This document shows positions 48,520 through 56,886 of a stretch of 64,000 nucleotides of DNA, one piece after another. Positions within the stretch are counted from its first letter, which is position 1, and each line of letters starts with the position of its first letter. Source of the stretch: Variovorax ginsengisoli. Lineage in GTDB: Bacteria > Pseudomonadota > Gammaproteobacteria > Burkholderiales > Burkholderiaceae_C. Under the pieces are notes generated by a model, which saw only the letters and a program-made list of their open reading frames with translations, searched no databases and was not told the DNA's origin. The stretch lies in contig NZ_JAUJZH010000018.1 of the NCBI RefSeq assembly GCF_030486595.1, forward strand, positions 62,001 through 126,000, in the 5' to 3' direction. A program made the translations under genes and the position numbers.

Positions 48520-49272
48520 ATGACCATCGATTCCGCCATCGTCCAGGCATTCACTCCGAAGGGCGTTCTGCGCGCCTCGATCAACCTGGGAAATCCGATC
48601 CTCGCGAACGCGGACAAGGCGACCGGAGCGCCGGGCGGCGTCTCGATCGATCTGGCCCGCGCTTTTGCCGAGCGATTGGGGGTCGGGCTCGAACTGGTGA
48701 TATTCGACGCTGCCGGCAAGTCGGTCGAAGCCGTTGCCAATGAGCAGGCCGACATCGGCTTCTTCGCCATCGATCCCGTGCGCGGCGCCCAGATCGCGTT
48801 CACCGAGGCCTATGTGCTGATCGAAGGCAGCTATCTCGTTCGCGAGGGTTCGCCATTGCGGCAGAACGAGGAAGTCGATCGCGAAGGACTGCGGGTGACG
48901 GTGGGCAAGGGCAGTGCCTTTGACCTTTTCCTGACGCGCGAACTCAAGAACGCCAGCATCGTGCGGGCGCCGACTTCGCCCACCGTCGTGCAGACATTCC
49001 TGGAACAGAACCTGGATGTGGCGGCCGGCGTCAAGCAGCAACTGGAAGCGGACAGCCGCGCGCAGAAGGGCTTGCGGCTGTTGCCGGGCCGCTTCATGGT
49101 GATCCGGCAGGCGATGGGAACGCCCAAGAGCCGAGGCGCAGCGGCGGCTCGGGAACTCAGTCTCTTCGTGGAAGAGATGAAGACCTCGGGCTTCGTGGCC
49201 GATGCGCTGCGCCGGCATCACATCGAAGGCGCATCGGTGGCGCCGGTCACCGGTGAAGTGGCCTCGCGCTGA
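48520..49272 (+). CDS. Periplasmic-binding-fold (SBP family 3) protein without a signal peptide
   Basis: 250 residues with the amino-acid-binding-protein pattern RASINLGNPILANADK, GVSIDLARAFAERLGVGLEL, ADIGFFAIDPVRGAQIAFTEAY and GLRVTVGKGSAFDLFL. Nothing hydrophobic precedes this: the ATG at 48520 starts MTIDSAIVQAFTPKGVLRAS, so the product should stay in the cytoplasm. A longer frame (from 48343) only adds basic, Ser-rich residues. It lies 21 bases before marC. It may bind a small solute as a cytoplasmic sensor, or the start may be misjudged. Confidence 0.7.
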   Translation: MTIDSAIVQAFTPKGVLRASINLGNPILANADKATGAPGGVSIDLARAFAERLGVGLELVIFDAAGKSVEAVANEQADIGFFAIDPVRGAQIAFTEAYVLIEGSYLVREGSPLRQNEEVDREGLRVTVGKGSAFDLFLTRELKNASIVRAPTSPTVVQTFLEQNLDVAAGVKQQLEADSRAQKGLRLLPGRFMVIRQAMGTPKSRGAAAARELSLFVEEMKTSGFVADALRRHHIEGASVAPVTGEVASR

Positions 49273-49293
49273 CTCGGGAGTTCGACACCTCCC

Positions 49294-49956
49294 ATGGCTG
49301 CCGACCTCCAATTCCTCGTCCATCTGGTTTTCATCAGCGCCGTTGCGCTTTTCCCGGTGGTCAATCCGGTCGGCACCGCCTTCGTGGTCATGCCCTATCT
49401 GTCCAGCCTCGACGACGCGGGCAAGCGACGCGCGGTGCGCCTCATCACGCTCTACGCGTTCTGCGTGTGCACGATCACACTCCTGGTCGGGCACTGGATC
49501 CTCAGCCTCTTCGGGCTGTCCATCCCGGTGGTGCAACTGGCGGGCGGAATCATCATCTGCCGTTCCGGATGGGAGCTGCTGGGCGCGGGGGTTGCGCGGC
49601 GCGATGCAAGCGGCGGCGACGTGGCGTCCGCCCAGCAGCGGGACATCGAGGACCAGTTGTTCTTTCCGCTGACTTTTCCGCTCACCACGGGCGCGGGAAC
49701 CATCTCGGTGCTGCTCACCTTGAGTGCGCATGGCGCGAACGCCGATCTCGGGCGGCAATTGCTGAACATGGGTGCGATCGAGGCCGCGGTCGTCCTCATG
49801 TGCGCGCTGGTCTATGTCTTCTACCTGAACACGCAGCGCATCCAGCGCTACCTCGGCGCTCGGGGCGAAGTGATCTTCAATCGCCTGATCGCTTTTTTCA
49901 TTTTCTGTGTCGGCCTTCAGATCGCCTCGTCGGGCGTGAAGGCGCTGTTCCAGTGA
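49294..49956 (+). CDS. MarC-family integral membrane protein
   Basis: 220 residues with about six membrane helices and the family pattern FPVVNPVGTAFV, RLITLYAFCVCTIT and FPLTFPLTTGAGTISVLLTLS. MarC proteins were once linked to multiple antibiotic resistance but their transport function is unproven. The gene starts 21 bases after the binding-protein gene ends, so both may be co-transcribed; a link between them is not established. Confidence 0.9.
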   Translation: MAADLQFLVHLVFISAVALFPVVNPVGTAFVVMPYLSSLDDAGKRRAVRLITLYAFCVCTITLLVGHWILSLFGLSIPVVQLAGGIIICRSGWELLGAGVARRDASGGDVASAQQRDIEDQLFFPLTFPLTTGAGTISVLLTLSAHGANADLGRQLLNMGAIEAAVVLMCALVYVFYLNTQRIQRYLGARGEVIFNRLIAFFIFCVGLQIASSGVKALFQ

Positions 49957-50262
49957 GCCCCGCTGGCATGGCATGTCGATGGACTGGACAGTAGCGTCAG
50001 CTAGGGGGCTGTGATCGCGGTCACCGGCGCCGTCCGGGGATGGTCTGCCCCTATGGCGTCGGAATCCCAAGCTCCCATAATTTCTGCAGCCCGGACCTTG
50101 GCGCCCGGGCCGACACGCGGACTTCAACTCTGTTCGGAGGAAATATGTCCAGACGCATGACCTGGCCACCACGCGACGGCGATCCGCTGCACTTCGCGGT
50201 GAACTGAGCCTCGGGCGCCTCGGCCGGCAGTGCGGCCCGGCGCCCCGAACCGGACAAGCGCG
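49957..50262 (+). other. Interval holding a 20-codon ORF with a strong ribosome site
   Basis: 306 bases between marC and the methyltransferase gene. Within it GGAGG (50136-50140) stands five bases from ATG 50145, which opens the short frame MSRRMTWPPRDGDPLHFAVN closed by TGA at 50207. No known peptide matches. It could be a leader peptide for the downstream gene or a chance feature. The rest has no recognisable gene. Confidence 0.4.
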
Positions 50263-51000
50263 ATGATCACGCCGAAGGTCCGTGCCATGGCTGCGGCGCT
50301 TCTCCTGGCGGCGGCAGGAGCCCAGGTCGCGGGCGCCGCGGATTTCGCCGTCGAGCGCCGGCGCATGACGCAGGAGATCGAGGCGCTGGCGCGCCAGACC
50401 GGCGCCGAGACCGGCCGGCCGGCCTTCGACGCCCGCGTGATGACCGCGATGGACACGGTGCCACGGCACGAGTTTGTGCCCGCGGAGCAGATCGACGTCG
50501 CGTATGCGAACCGGCCGGTGCCGATCGGCCATGGGCAGACCATCTCGCAGCCCTACATCGTGGCCCTCATGACGGACCTGGCCAAGGCCCAACCCGGCCA
50601 CAAGGTGCTCGAGGTGGGAACCGGCTCGGGCTACCAGGCGGCGGTGATGGCGCAGCTGGCCCGCGAGGTCTACAGCATCGAGATCGTCGAGCCGCTCGGG
50701 CAGCAGGCCAAGCGGCGCCTGGGGCAACTGGGCTACGGCAATGTCCAGGTGCGGCTGGGCGACGGCTACCACGGCTGGGAGGAACATGCGCCCTTCGACG
50801 CCATCCTCGTGACCGCCGCGGCCAGCCACATCCCGCCGCCGCTGATTCGCCAGCTCAAGCCCGGGGGCCGGATGGTGATCCCGGTGGGCGCGGCGTTCAT
50901 GGTGCAGCAACTGATGCTGATCGAGAAGAAGCCGGACGGAACGGTATCGACGCGCCAGATCCTGCCGGTGGCCTTCGTTCCGCTCACCGGCGGGCGCTGA
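50263..51000 (+). CDS. Exported protein-L-isoaspartate O-methyltransferase
   Basis: 245 residues. The methyltransferase core is present: VLEVGTGSGYQAAVMAQLA (SAM site), IEIVEPLGQQAKRRL, FDAILVTAAASHIPPPLI and GGRMVIPVG. An N-terminal signal (MITPKVRAMAAALLLAAAGAQVAGAADF) precedes it, unlike the cytoplasmic Pcm. It would repair isoaspartyl residues in periplasmic proteins. Such exported PIMTs occur beside other envelope genes in betaproteobacteria. A spermidine-synthase-like membrane protein is 13 bases downstream. Confidence 0.85.
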   Translation: MITPKVRAMAAALLLAAAGAQVAGAADFAVERRRMTQEIEALARQTGAETGRPAFDARVMTAMDTVPRHEFVPAEQIDVAYANRPVPIGHGQTISQPYIVALMTDLAKAQPGHKVLEVGTGSGYQAAVMAQLAREVYSIEIVEPLGQQAKRRLGQLGYGNVQVRLGDGYHGWEEHAPFDAILVTAAASHIPPPLIRQLKPGGRMVIPVGAAFMVQQLMLIEKKPDGTVSTRQILPVAFVPLTGGR

Positions 51001-51013
51001 GCCCGGAGCGTCG

Positions 51014-53452
51014 ATGGCCCCCGCGCCGCTGATCGCCGTGGCCCTGGTGTCGGCGGCGGCGCTGGCCTACGAGATCCTGCTGATGCGGCTGTTCTCGGTC
51101 ATCCTGTGGCACCACTTCGCCTACATGATCATCAGCCTCGCGCTGCTCGGCTGGGGGGCCAGCGGCGCGCTGCTGACCCTCGCGCAAGCCGCCGTGCGGA
51201 AGCATTTCGCGCCGCTCTTCTGTGCCGCCGCCTCGGGCTTCGGGCTCGGGGCGATCGCCTGCTTCATGCTGGCGCAGCGGGTACCGTTCAATCCGCTGGA
51301 GTTGTTCTGGGACCCGCGCCAGCCGGGTTGGCTGCTGGCGGTCTACCTGCTGCTCCTGCTGCCCTTCCTGTGCGCCGGCGCCTGCGTCTGCATGACCCTG
51401 TCGCGCTTTCGCGGCCAGGTGTCGCGCATCTACAGCGTCGACATCCTCGGCGCCGGCGCGGGGAGCCTGGGCATCGTGGCGCTGCTGTTCGTGCTGTCGC
51501 CGGCCGACGCGCTGCAACTGATCGGCGCGCTCGGCTGCGTCGCGGCGGCAGTCGGCTGGATCGAATGCGGCGGTCGCCGGCGCTGGCCGGCGCTGGCGCT
51601 GCTGGCGCTGGCGGGCGTGCCCTTGGTGCTGCCCTCGGAATGGATGGCGCCCGCGATGTCGCCCTACAAGGAGCTGTCGCAGACCCTGCGAATTCCGGGC
51701 GCGCGGGTGGTGGCGCAGCGATCGAGCCCCCTGGGCCTCGTCAGCGTGGTCGAGAGCCCGCGCATCCCGCTGCGTCATGCACCGGGCCTGAGCCTCACCG
51801 CATCGACCGAGCCGCCGCCGCAATGGGGCGTGTTCACCGATGGCGAGGGGCTCAATGCATTGACCCGTTTCGACGGCCGGCGCGGCACCCTGGCCCATCT
51901 GGACCAGATCAGCTCGGCGTTGCCCTATCACCTGCTTCGCGCGCCGCACGTGCTGGTGCTGGGCGCCGGCGCCGGGCAGGACGTGCTGCAGGCGCACTAT
52001 CACGGCGCGCGCCGCATCGATGCAGTGGAGCTGAACCCGCAGATCGTCGAGCTGGTGCGGGGCCCGTTCGCGGCCGCGGCGGGGGGCGTCTATGGGCCGA
52101 TGGCGCATGTCCACGTGGCCGAGGCGCGCGGCTTCATCGCGGCCAGCCGGCAGCGCTACGACCTGATCCAGGTCGCTCTGCTCGATTCCTTCAGCGCGTC
52201 GTCGGCCGGTCTCTACGCACTGGCCGAAAACTATCTCTACACGGTCGAGGCCTTGCAGGACGACCTGCGCCACCTGCAGCCCGGAGGCCTGCTCGCGGTC
52301 ACGCGCTGGGTCACGCTGCCTGCGCGCGATGCACTCAAGCTTTTCGCCGCCGCGGTGGTGGCCCTGGAGCGATCGGGTGTCGGCGACCCCGCTTCCCGGC
52401 TGGCATTGATACGAAGCTGGAAGACCACCACGCTGCTGGTCAAGAACGGCGCGCTGACCCCGGATGACATCGCGGCCATCAAGGCCTTCTGTGTCACCCG
52501 CTCCTTCGACCTGGCCTTCTACCCCGGCATGCGGCAGGGCGAAGCGAATCGTTTCAACGTGGTCGAGGGGCCGGACCTGTTCGACGGGGCGCAGGCGCTG
52601 CTCGGTCCGGGGCGCGGCGAATTCATGGCGCGCTACAAGTTCCACATCGAGCCGGCCACCGACGACAAGCCGCACTTCTTCCACTTCTTCAAGTGGCGCT
52701 CGCTGCCCGAACTGCTGGCCTTGAAGGAGCAGGGCGGCCTGCCGCTGCTCGAATGGGGCTACCCGGTGCTCGTCGCCACGCTGGTCCAGGCGCTGGTCGC
52801 GAGCCTGCTGCTGATCGGGCTGCCGCTGGCATGGGTCGCGCGTTCCGGCGCGCTGCGCGCAGTGAGCACAACGCCCGGCGTGTCACGCGGGCGCGTGCTG
52901 GTCTACTTCCTCGCGATCGGGTTCGGCTTCATGTTCATCGAGATCGCGTTCATCCAGAAGTTCGTGCTGTTCCTGAGCCATCCGCTGTACGCGATCGCCG
53001 GCGTGCTGTTCGCGTTCCTGCTCTTCGCCGGTATCGGCAGCGGCGTGTCGGGTCGGCTCAAGGGATGCCCGGTGGTGGCGGTGGCGGGCGGCATCGCGGT
53101 GTCGGCGGCGCTCTGCCTGCTCGTGCTGCCTTGGCTCTTCGAGCACGCGATGGGCTTGCCGGATGCGGCGCGGATCCTGATCGCGGTGACCCTCATCGCC
53201 CCGCTGGCCTTCTTCATGGGCATGCCTTTCCCGCTGGGCCTGGCCCGGGTGGAAGCGGCCGAAGCCCGGCTCGTTCCCTGGGCCTGGGGCATCAACGGCT
53301 GCGCCTCGGTCACGGCCGCGGTGCTGGCCACGCTGCTCGCGATCCACATCGGCTTCACCGCCGTGGTCGTCGCGGCGCTGCTGCTGTATGGCGTGGCGGC
53401 CGCGGCGCTTCCCGGCGGGCTTGACAGCGCATCGGCCTTCGCCGAAGGATGA
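51014..53452 (+). CDS. Membrane-embedded spermidine-synthase-like methyltransferase
   Basis: 812 residues. About six helices come first (LIAVALVSAAALAYEILLMRL onward), then a class I SAM-binding domain (about 300-460) with HVLVLGAGAGQDVLQAH and IDAVELNPQIV, and about eight further helices. It has the polyamine-synthase fold but no clear putrescine site, as in fused spermidine-synthase-like proteins. ATG 51014 follows the exported methyltransferase by 13 bases, and the hydrolase gene follows after 30, making a likely three-gene unit. The small-molecule substrate is unknown. Confidence 0.8.
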   Translation: MAPAPLIAVALVSAAALAYEILLMRLFSVILWHHFAYMIISLALLGWGASGALLTLAQAAVRKHFAPLFCAAASGFGLGAIACFMLAQRVPFNPLELFWDPRQPGWLLAVYLLLLLPFLCAGACVCMTLSRFRGQVSRIYSVDILGAGAGSLGIVALLFVLSPADALQLIGALGCVAAAVGWIECGGRRRWPALALLALAGVPLVLPSEWMAPAMSPYKELSQTLRIPGARVVAQRSSPLGLVSVVESPRIPLRHAPGLSLTASTEPPPQWGVFTDGEGLNALTRFDGRRGTLAHLDQISSALPYHLLRAPHVLVLGAGAGQDVLQAHYHGARRIDAVELNPQIVELVRGPFAAAAGGVYGPMAHVHVAEARGFIAASRQRYDLIQVALLDSFSASSAGLYALAENYLYTVEALQDDLRHLQPGGLLAVTRWVTLPARDALKLFAAAVVALERSGVGDPASRLALIRSWKTTTLLVKNGALTPDDIAAIKAFCVTRSFDLAFYPGMRQGEANRFNVVEGPDLFDGAQALLGPGRGEFMARYKFHIEPATDDKPHFFHFFKWRSLPELLALKEQGGLPLLEWGYPVLVATLVQALVASLLLIGLPLAWVARSGALRAVSTTPGVSRGRVLVYFLAIGFGFMFIEIAFIQKFVLFLSHPLYAIAGVLFAFLLFAGIGSGVSGRLKGCPVVAVAGGIAVSAALCLLVLPWLFEHAMGLPDAARILIAVTLIAPLAFFMGMPFPLGLARVEAAEARLVPWAWGINGCASVTAAVLATLLAIHIGFTAVVVAALLLYGVAAAALPGGLDSASAFAEG

Positions 53453-53482
53453 TCGATCGTCGAAGCGCCTTGACCCAAGAGG

Positions 53483-54286
53483 ATGAAACCTGCCGCGATC
53501 ATGCTTTGGCTCGTCACTGCCTGCGCGATGGCGCTGGCAGCACCCGCCATGTTCCAGGACCGCCTGCTCTACCACCCCGCCCGCGCGCCGGCCGCCGAGA
53601 TGGCGTCCGCCGGCCTCGTCGCCTGGCCGGCGGAGGGCGAATTCCGTGGCCTGGTGGCCGAGCCGCCAGGCCCAGCGCGCGGGACGGCGATCGTCTTCCA
53701 CGGCAATGCCGGACACGCCGGGCATCGCAGCTACTACGCCGCGACGCTCACCCGCCTCGGGTTGCGCGTCATCCTGGCCGAGTACCCGGCCTACGGTCCG
53801 CGCGACGGCGCGCTGGGCGAGCGCAGCCTGGTGGATGACGCTGCGCAGACCATCGCGCTGGCGCATCGGCTGCACGGCTCGCCCCTGCTTCTCATCGGCG
53901 AATCCCTGGGTGCTGGCGTGGCCGCCGCGGCGGCCGCGAGTCAACGCGAACAGGTCGCGGCCCTGATGCTCATCACGCCCTGGGACAGGCTCGAACAGGT
54001 CGCGGCTCACCACTATCCGTGGCTGCCGGTCGGCTGGCTGCTGCGCGACCGCTACGACAGCGTCGTTCACCTCGCGCAGATCGGACGCCCCGTGCTGGTG
54101 GCCGTCGCAGAGCGAGACCGCATCATTCCGGCCCGTTTCGGCACGGCGTTGTACGACACGCTGCCCGGACCCAAGCGGCTCGAGGTGGTCCGCGCCGCCG
54201 ACCACAACGACTGGATCCGCTACGTCGACGATGGCTGGTGGCGCAGCGCATTGGGCTTCCTGCTCGGCGAGCCTGCTTCGCGCTGA
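53483..54286 (+). CDS. Alpha/beta hydrolase, membrane-anchored or exported
   Basis: 267 residues: an N-terminal hydrophobic segment (LWLVTACAMALAAPAMF) and an esterase-type fold with GNAGHAG (oxyanion) near 75, nucleophile S141 in IGESLGAGV, D211 in AERDRIIPA and H240 in AADHNDW. The pattern matches the Bem46-like hydrolases of the cell envelope. It follows the spermidine-synthase-like gene after 30 bases. Substrate unknown. Confidence 0.85.
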   Translation: MKPAAIMLWLVTACAMALAAPAMFQDRLLYHPARAPAAEMASAGLVAWPAEGEFRGLVAEPPGPARGTAIVFHGNAGHAGHRSYYAATLTRLGLRVILAEYPAYGPRDGALGERSLVDDAAQTIALAHRLHGSPLLLIGESLGAGVAAAAAASQREQVAALMLITPWDRLEQVAAHHYPWLPVGWLLRDRYDSVVHLAQIGRPVLVAVAERDRIIPARFGTALYDTLPGPKRLEVVRAADHNDWIRYVDDGWWRSALGFLLGEPASR

Positions 54287-54319
54287 TGGAAGCTGGCCAA
54301 TCCTTTCATCGAGTGTCAT

Positions 54320-54708
54320 CTACCGCAGCACATCGACGATGAATGCAACCTGCCCAGCAGGGCGGGGTTGGGCTGGGCCATCTACTCGTTCTGCCATCCG
54401 GCCGAGATCGGTCTTCGGCGTGATATCGCCGAAGTCGACGGTCGTCATCGTAGTGATCGCCCAGTACACGCCGACCGGAATGCTCGTGTACCCGTGGGCG
54501 GGCCTTCGACCACGTACATCAGCGAACCCATGATCGGGACGACCAGCATCACGAAGGCCATGAAGACCAGAAACTTTCGCCGGGACGCGGCCAGCGCGCG
54601 GCCGAGCGCACCGAACTCATGGACGTACGACACCTTCAGCCGCAATCCCGCCGTGGAGCGCCCATAAGGTTGCGGTTCCCTTGCGCGCGAGGCCGGACTG
54701 GTCGTCAT
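54320..54708 (-). pseudogene. Voltage-gated potassium-channel-like fragment with frameshift and altered selectivity filter
   Basis: From about 54708 the frame reads KVSYVHEFGALGRALAASRR, then the S5 helix FMAFVMLVVPIMGSLMYVVEG. At about 54490-54500 the frame shifts by one base, and the next frame reads HGYTSIPVGVYWAITTMTT then VDFGDITPKT. The filter should read T-V-G-F-G-D; GGC has become GAC, giving T-V-D-F-G-D (54425-54445). The voltage-sensor half is absent and a stop (TAG at 54320-54322) follows 33 residues later. The remaining bases 54287-54319 and 54709-54987 hold nothing I recognise. This is a decayed channel. Confidence 0.7.
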
Positions 54709-54987
54709 GGAAGAACTATGGACGTCGATCAAGCCGATCTCGCTTCAACATCCTCAGCCGGACTCGCCGCCCCAGAATCCGGCTCTACATAGAGGTGCCT
54801 GGCCTGGGTTGTCCATCCAGTTGGGGATGAGTTGGAGAACGAGTCAGCGCAAGATCATTGAAAGAATGCTCGGGACGATCCTTTCGTTGTCGCCACCAGT
54901 TCGATGACGCCGTCTCCGCCCAAGGCATTCGACGCCGTCGCTTGAACGTCTGCTTCTGTCGTGAAATCGTCTTGAGAGATACCTCTT

Positions 54988-56868
54988 ATGTTCGATAGAC
55001 ATGTTTCGGCAAATGTGACAAAAGCGTTCCCTATGCGGCGCGCTCGGCGGCGCTCCCCCGAAGAGAAGGCGCAACCGCCCCACATTGTCATGCCCTCCCT
55101 CACCGGTCCAGAATGCAGCCTGCCGCGCCGGCTGAAGCTGGTGCTGGTCGCAGATCTGGTCGAGTCAGTCAGCCTGATGCAAGCGGATGAACTGGGTGTC
55201 ATCGTGCGCTGGCAGAGCTTCCTCGCGCACGTGAGCGAGTTCATTTTGCCCACGAACGATGGGCGACTCGTGAAGAGTCTCGGCGATGGGCTGATGGTCG
55301 AGTTTGACGTCGCGCGCAAAGCCGCACGTGCGGCAGCAGCAATGCACGCATGGATGGCAAATTGCTGCGAGCCCCTCGCCGATGGCAAGCCGCTCGCACT
55401 GCGCGTGGGGCTGCATGCCGCACATGTTTTCTTGGGCAACGATGACGTCTACGGCGCCGGAGTCAACCTGGCGGCCCGCGTCGCGACGCTGGCCGAAGCG
55501 GGTGAGACTGTCGCTACCGCTCAAGTACGCGATCTGCTCGATGATGTCCTTGACGCAGACATCCAGGATCTGGGCGAATGTCATCTCAAGCACATCGACA
55601 AGCCTGTTCGGGCCTTTCGGATAGGTCCCGCCCGTGAATTCGGACGGATGCCGTCTCGCGCCATGCCGGCGCAACTGTGGGCCTCGGTCGCTGTTGTTCC
55701 TTTTGCCTGTCTCTTTTCCACGCAAGAGTTTGCAGCGATCGGAGACTTGCTGGCGGACGGCATTATCGAGCAGCTTTCGCTCTCTCCGGATCTTCACGTT
55801 GTGTCCAGGCTCTCGAGCGGAACGTTCAAAGGACGCCCGAGCTCCCTGATAGAGATTGCCACTCACCTGGATGTTCGCTACGTCGTGTCTGGAAGCTACG
55901 TCGTCACGGCTTCAAGTCTGGCGGTCACCGCGGAGCTTGCCGATGCATCGAATGATCGCGTTCTCTGGGCAACGCGGCTTCGAGGTGACTGGCGTGATCT
56001 GTTGGTTCCTGAGAGTGAGCTTATTCAACAGCTGGCAGGTGATATCCACGGCAGGTTGCTTGAGAGCACCGCCGCCAAAGCGTCGACTTGCCCGTTGCCA
56101 ACACTTCAGAGCTATGAGTTGTTCCTGGGTGGCATTGCCTTGATGCACCGAGCGAGCAGCGACGACTTTGACATCAGCCGAAGTCTGCTCGAATCGATCA
56201 CGGAGCGGCACCGATCTGCAGCCGCGGCACACGCATGGCTCGCCAAGTGGTATGTCTTGCGAGCGATCCAAGGCGCAATAGACGATGTTCCACGGGCGGC
56301 GTCGATCGCGCTGGAGCACACGCGCCGCGCCTTGGCGAGTGAACCAACCAGTGCGCTTGCCTTGGCCATGGAGGGTTTCGTCTATGCCCATCTGAAGCAA
56401 GACATCGACTCTGCATTGCCGCGACTGGCCAGGGCAAGGGAGATGAATCCGAGCGAAGGACTCGCCTGGCTGTTCTCCGGAGTGATCCATGCGTTCCTTG
56501 GCGACTCCGAAATGGCCCTCGCATCAGGGCACAGGGCCCTGGCCCTCTCGCCCCTCGACCCGTTGCGCTACTACTACGAGTCACTCATGGGATCTTGCGA
56601 GTTCAGCGCCGGACACTACGCGGAGGCGATCCGGTGGTGCGAAAGCTCGCGCAAGCGAAATCGTCAGCATCTGTCAACGTTGCGCGTTCTGATCGCCGCA
56701 TACACGGCCGCAGACCAGGGTGCCCAAGCGCTCTTGGTCGCCAACGATCTGCGCCGCCTACGCCCCGGCTATACCGTTGCTGCCTACGAGGCGCAATCGG
56801 TCGCCGCGCGGTACCCCTTCGGACAACAAATCGCGCGCGCGCTGCGAAGCGCGGGCATTCCTGGGTGA
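54988..56868 (+). CDS. Class III adenylate/guanylate cyclase with FlgO/TolB-like and TPR regions
   Basis: 626 residues. The cyclase domain (about 50-175) keeps the metal aspartates D56 (LVADLVESVSLMQADELG) and D100 (VKSLGDGLMVEF), and the transition-state pair N160 and R164 in GVNLAARVATLA. A TolB/CadC-like domain (about 230-330: SVAVVPFACLFSTQEFAAIGD) and tetratricopeptide repeats to the C-terminus follow. No membrane helix or signal is seen, so cytoplasmic cAMP (or cGMP) production is expected. Eighteen bases later the next gene begins, and the four genes are tightly packed. Confidence 0.85.
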   Translation: MFDRHVSANVTKAFPMRRARRRSPEEKAQPPHIVMPSLTGPECSLPRRLKLVLVADLVESVSLMQADELGVIVRWQSFLAHVSEFILPTNDGRLVKSLGDGLMVEFDVARKAARAAAAMHAWMANCCEPLADGKPLALRVGLHAAHVFLGNDDVYGAGVNLAARVATLAEAGETVATAQVRDLLDDVLDADIQDLGECHLKHIDKPVRAFRIGPAREFGRMPSRAMPAQLWASVAVVPFACLFSTQEFAAIGDLLADGIIEQLSLSPDLHVVSRLSSGTFKGRPSSLIEIATHLDVRYVVSGSYVVTASSLAVTAELADASNDRVLWATRLRGDWRDLLVPESELIQQLAGDIHGRLLESTAAKASTCPLPTLQSYELFLGGIALMHRASSDDFDISRSLLESITERHRSAAAAHAWLAKWYVLRAIQGAIDDVPRAASIALEHTRRALASEPTSALALAMEGFVYAHLKQDIDSALPRLARAREMNPSEGLAWLFSGVIHAFLGDSEMALASGHRALALSPLDPLRYYYESLMGSCEFSAGHYAEAIRWCESSRKRNRQHLSTLRVLIAAYTAADQGAQALLVANDLRRLRPGYTVAAYEAQSVAARYPFGQQIARALRSAGIPG

Positions 56869-56886
56869 CCAACTGGAGGTAGTGAC

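Noticed and set aside
50984..52684. A 566-codon minus-strand frame against the spermidine-synthase-like gene
   Set aside because: Compositional shadow without any domain; the plus-strand protein has SAM motifs and membrane helices.
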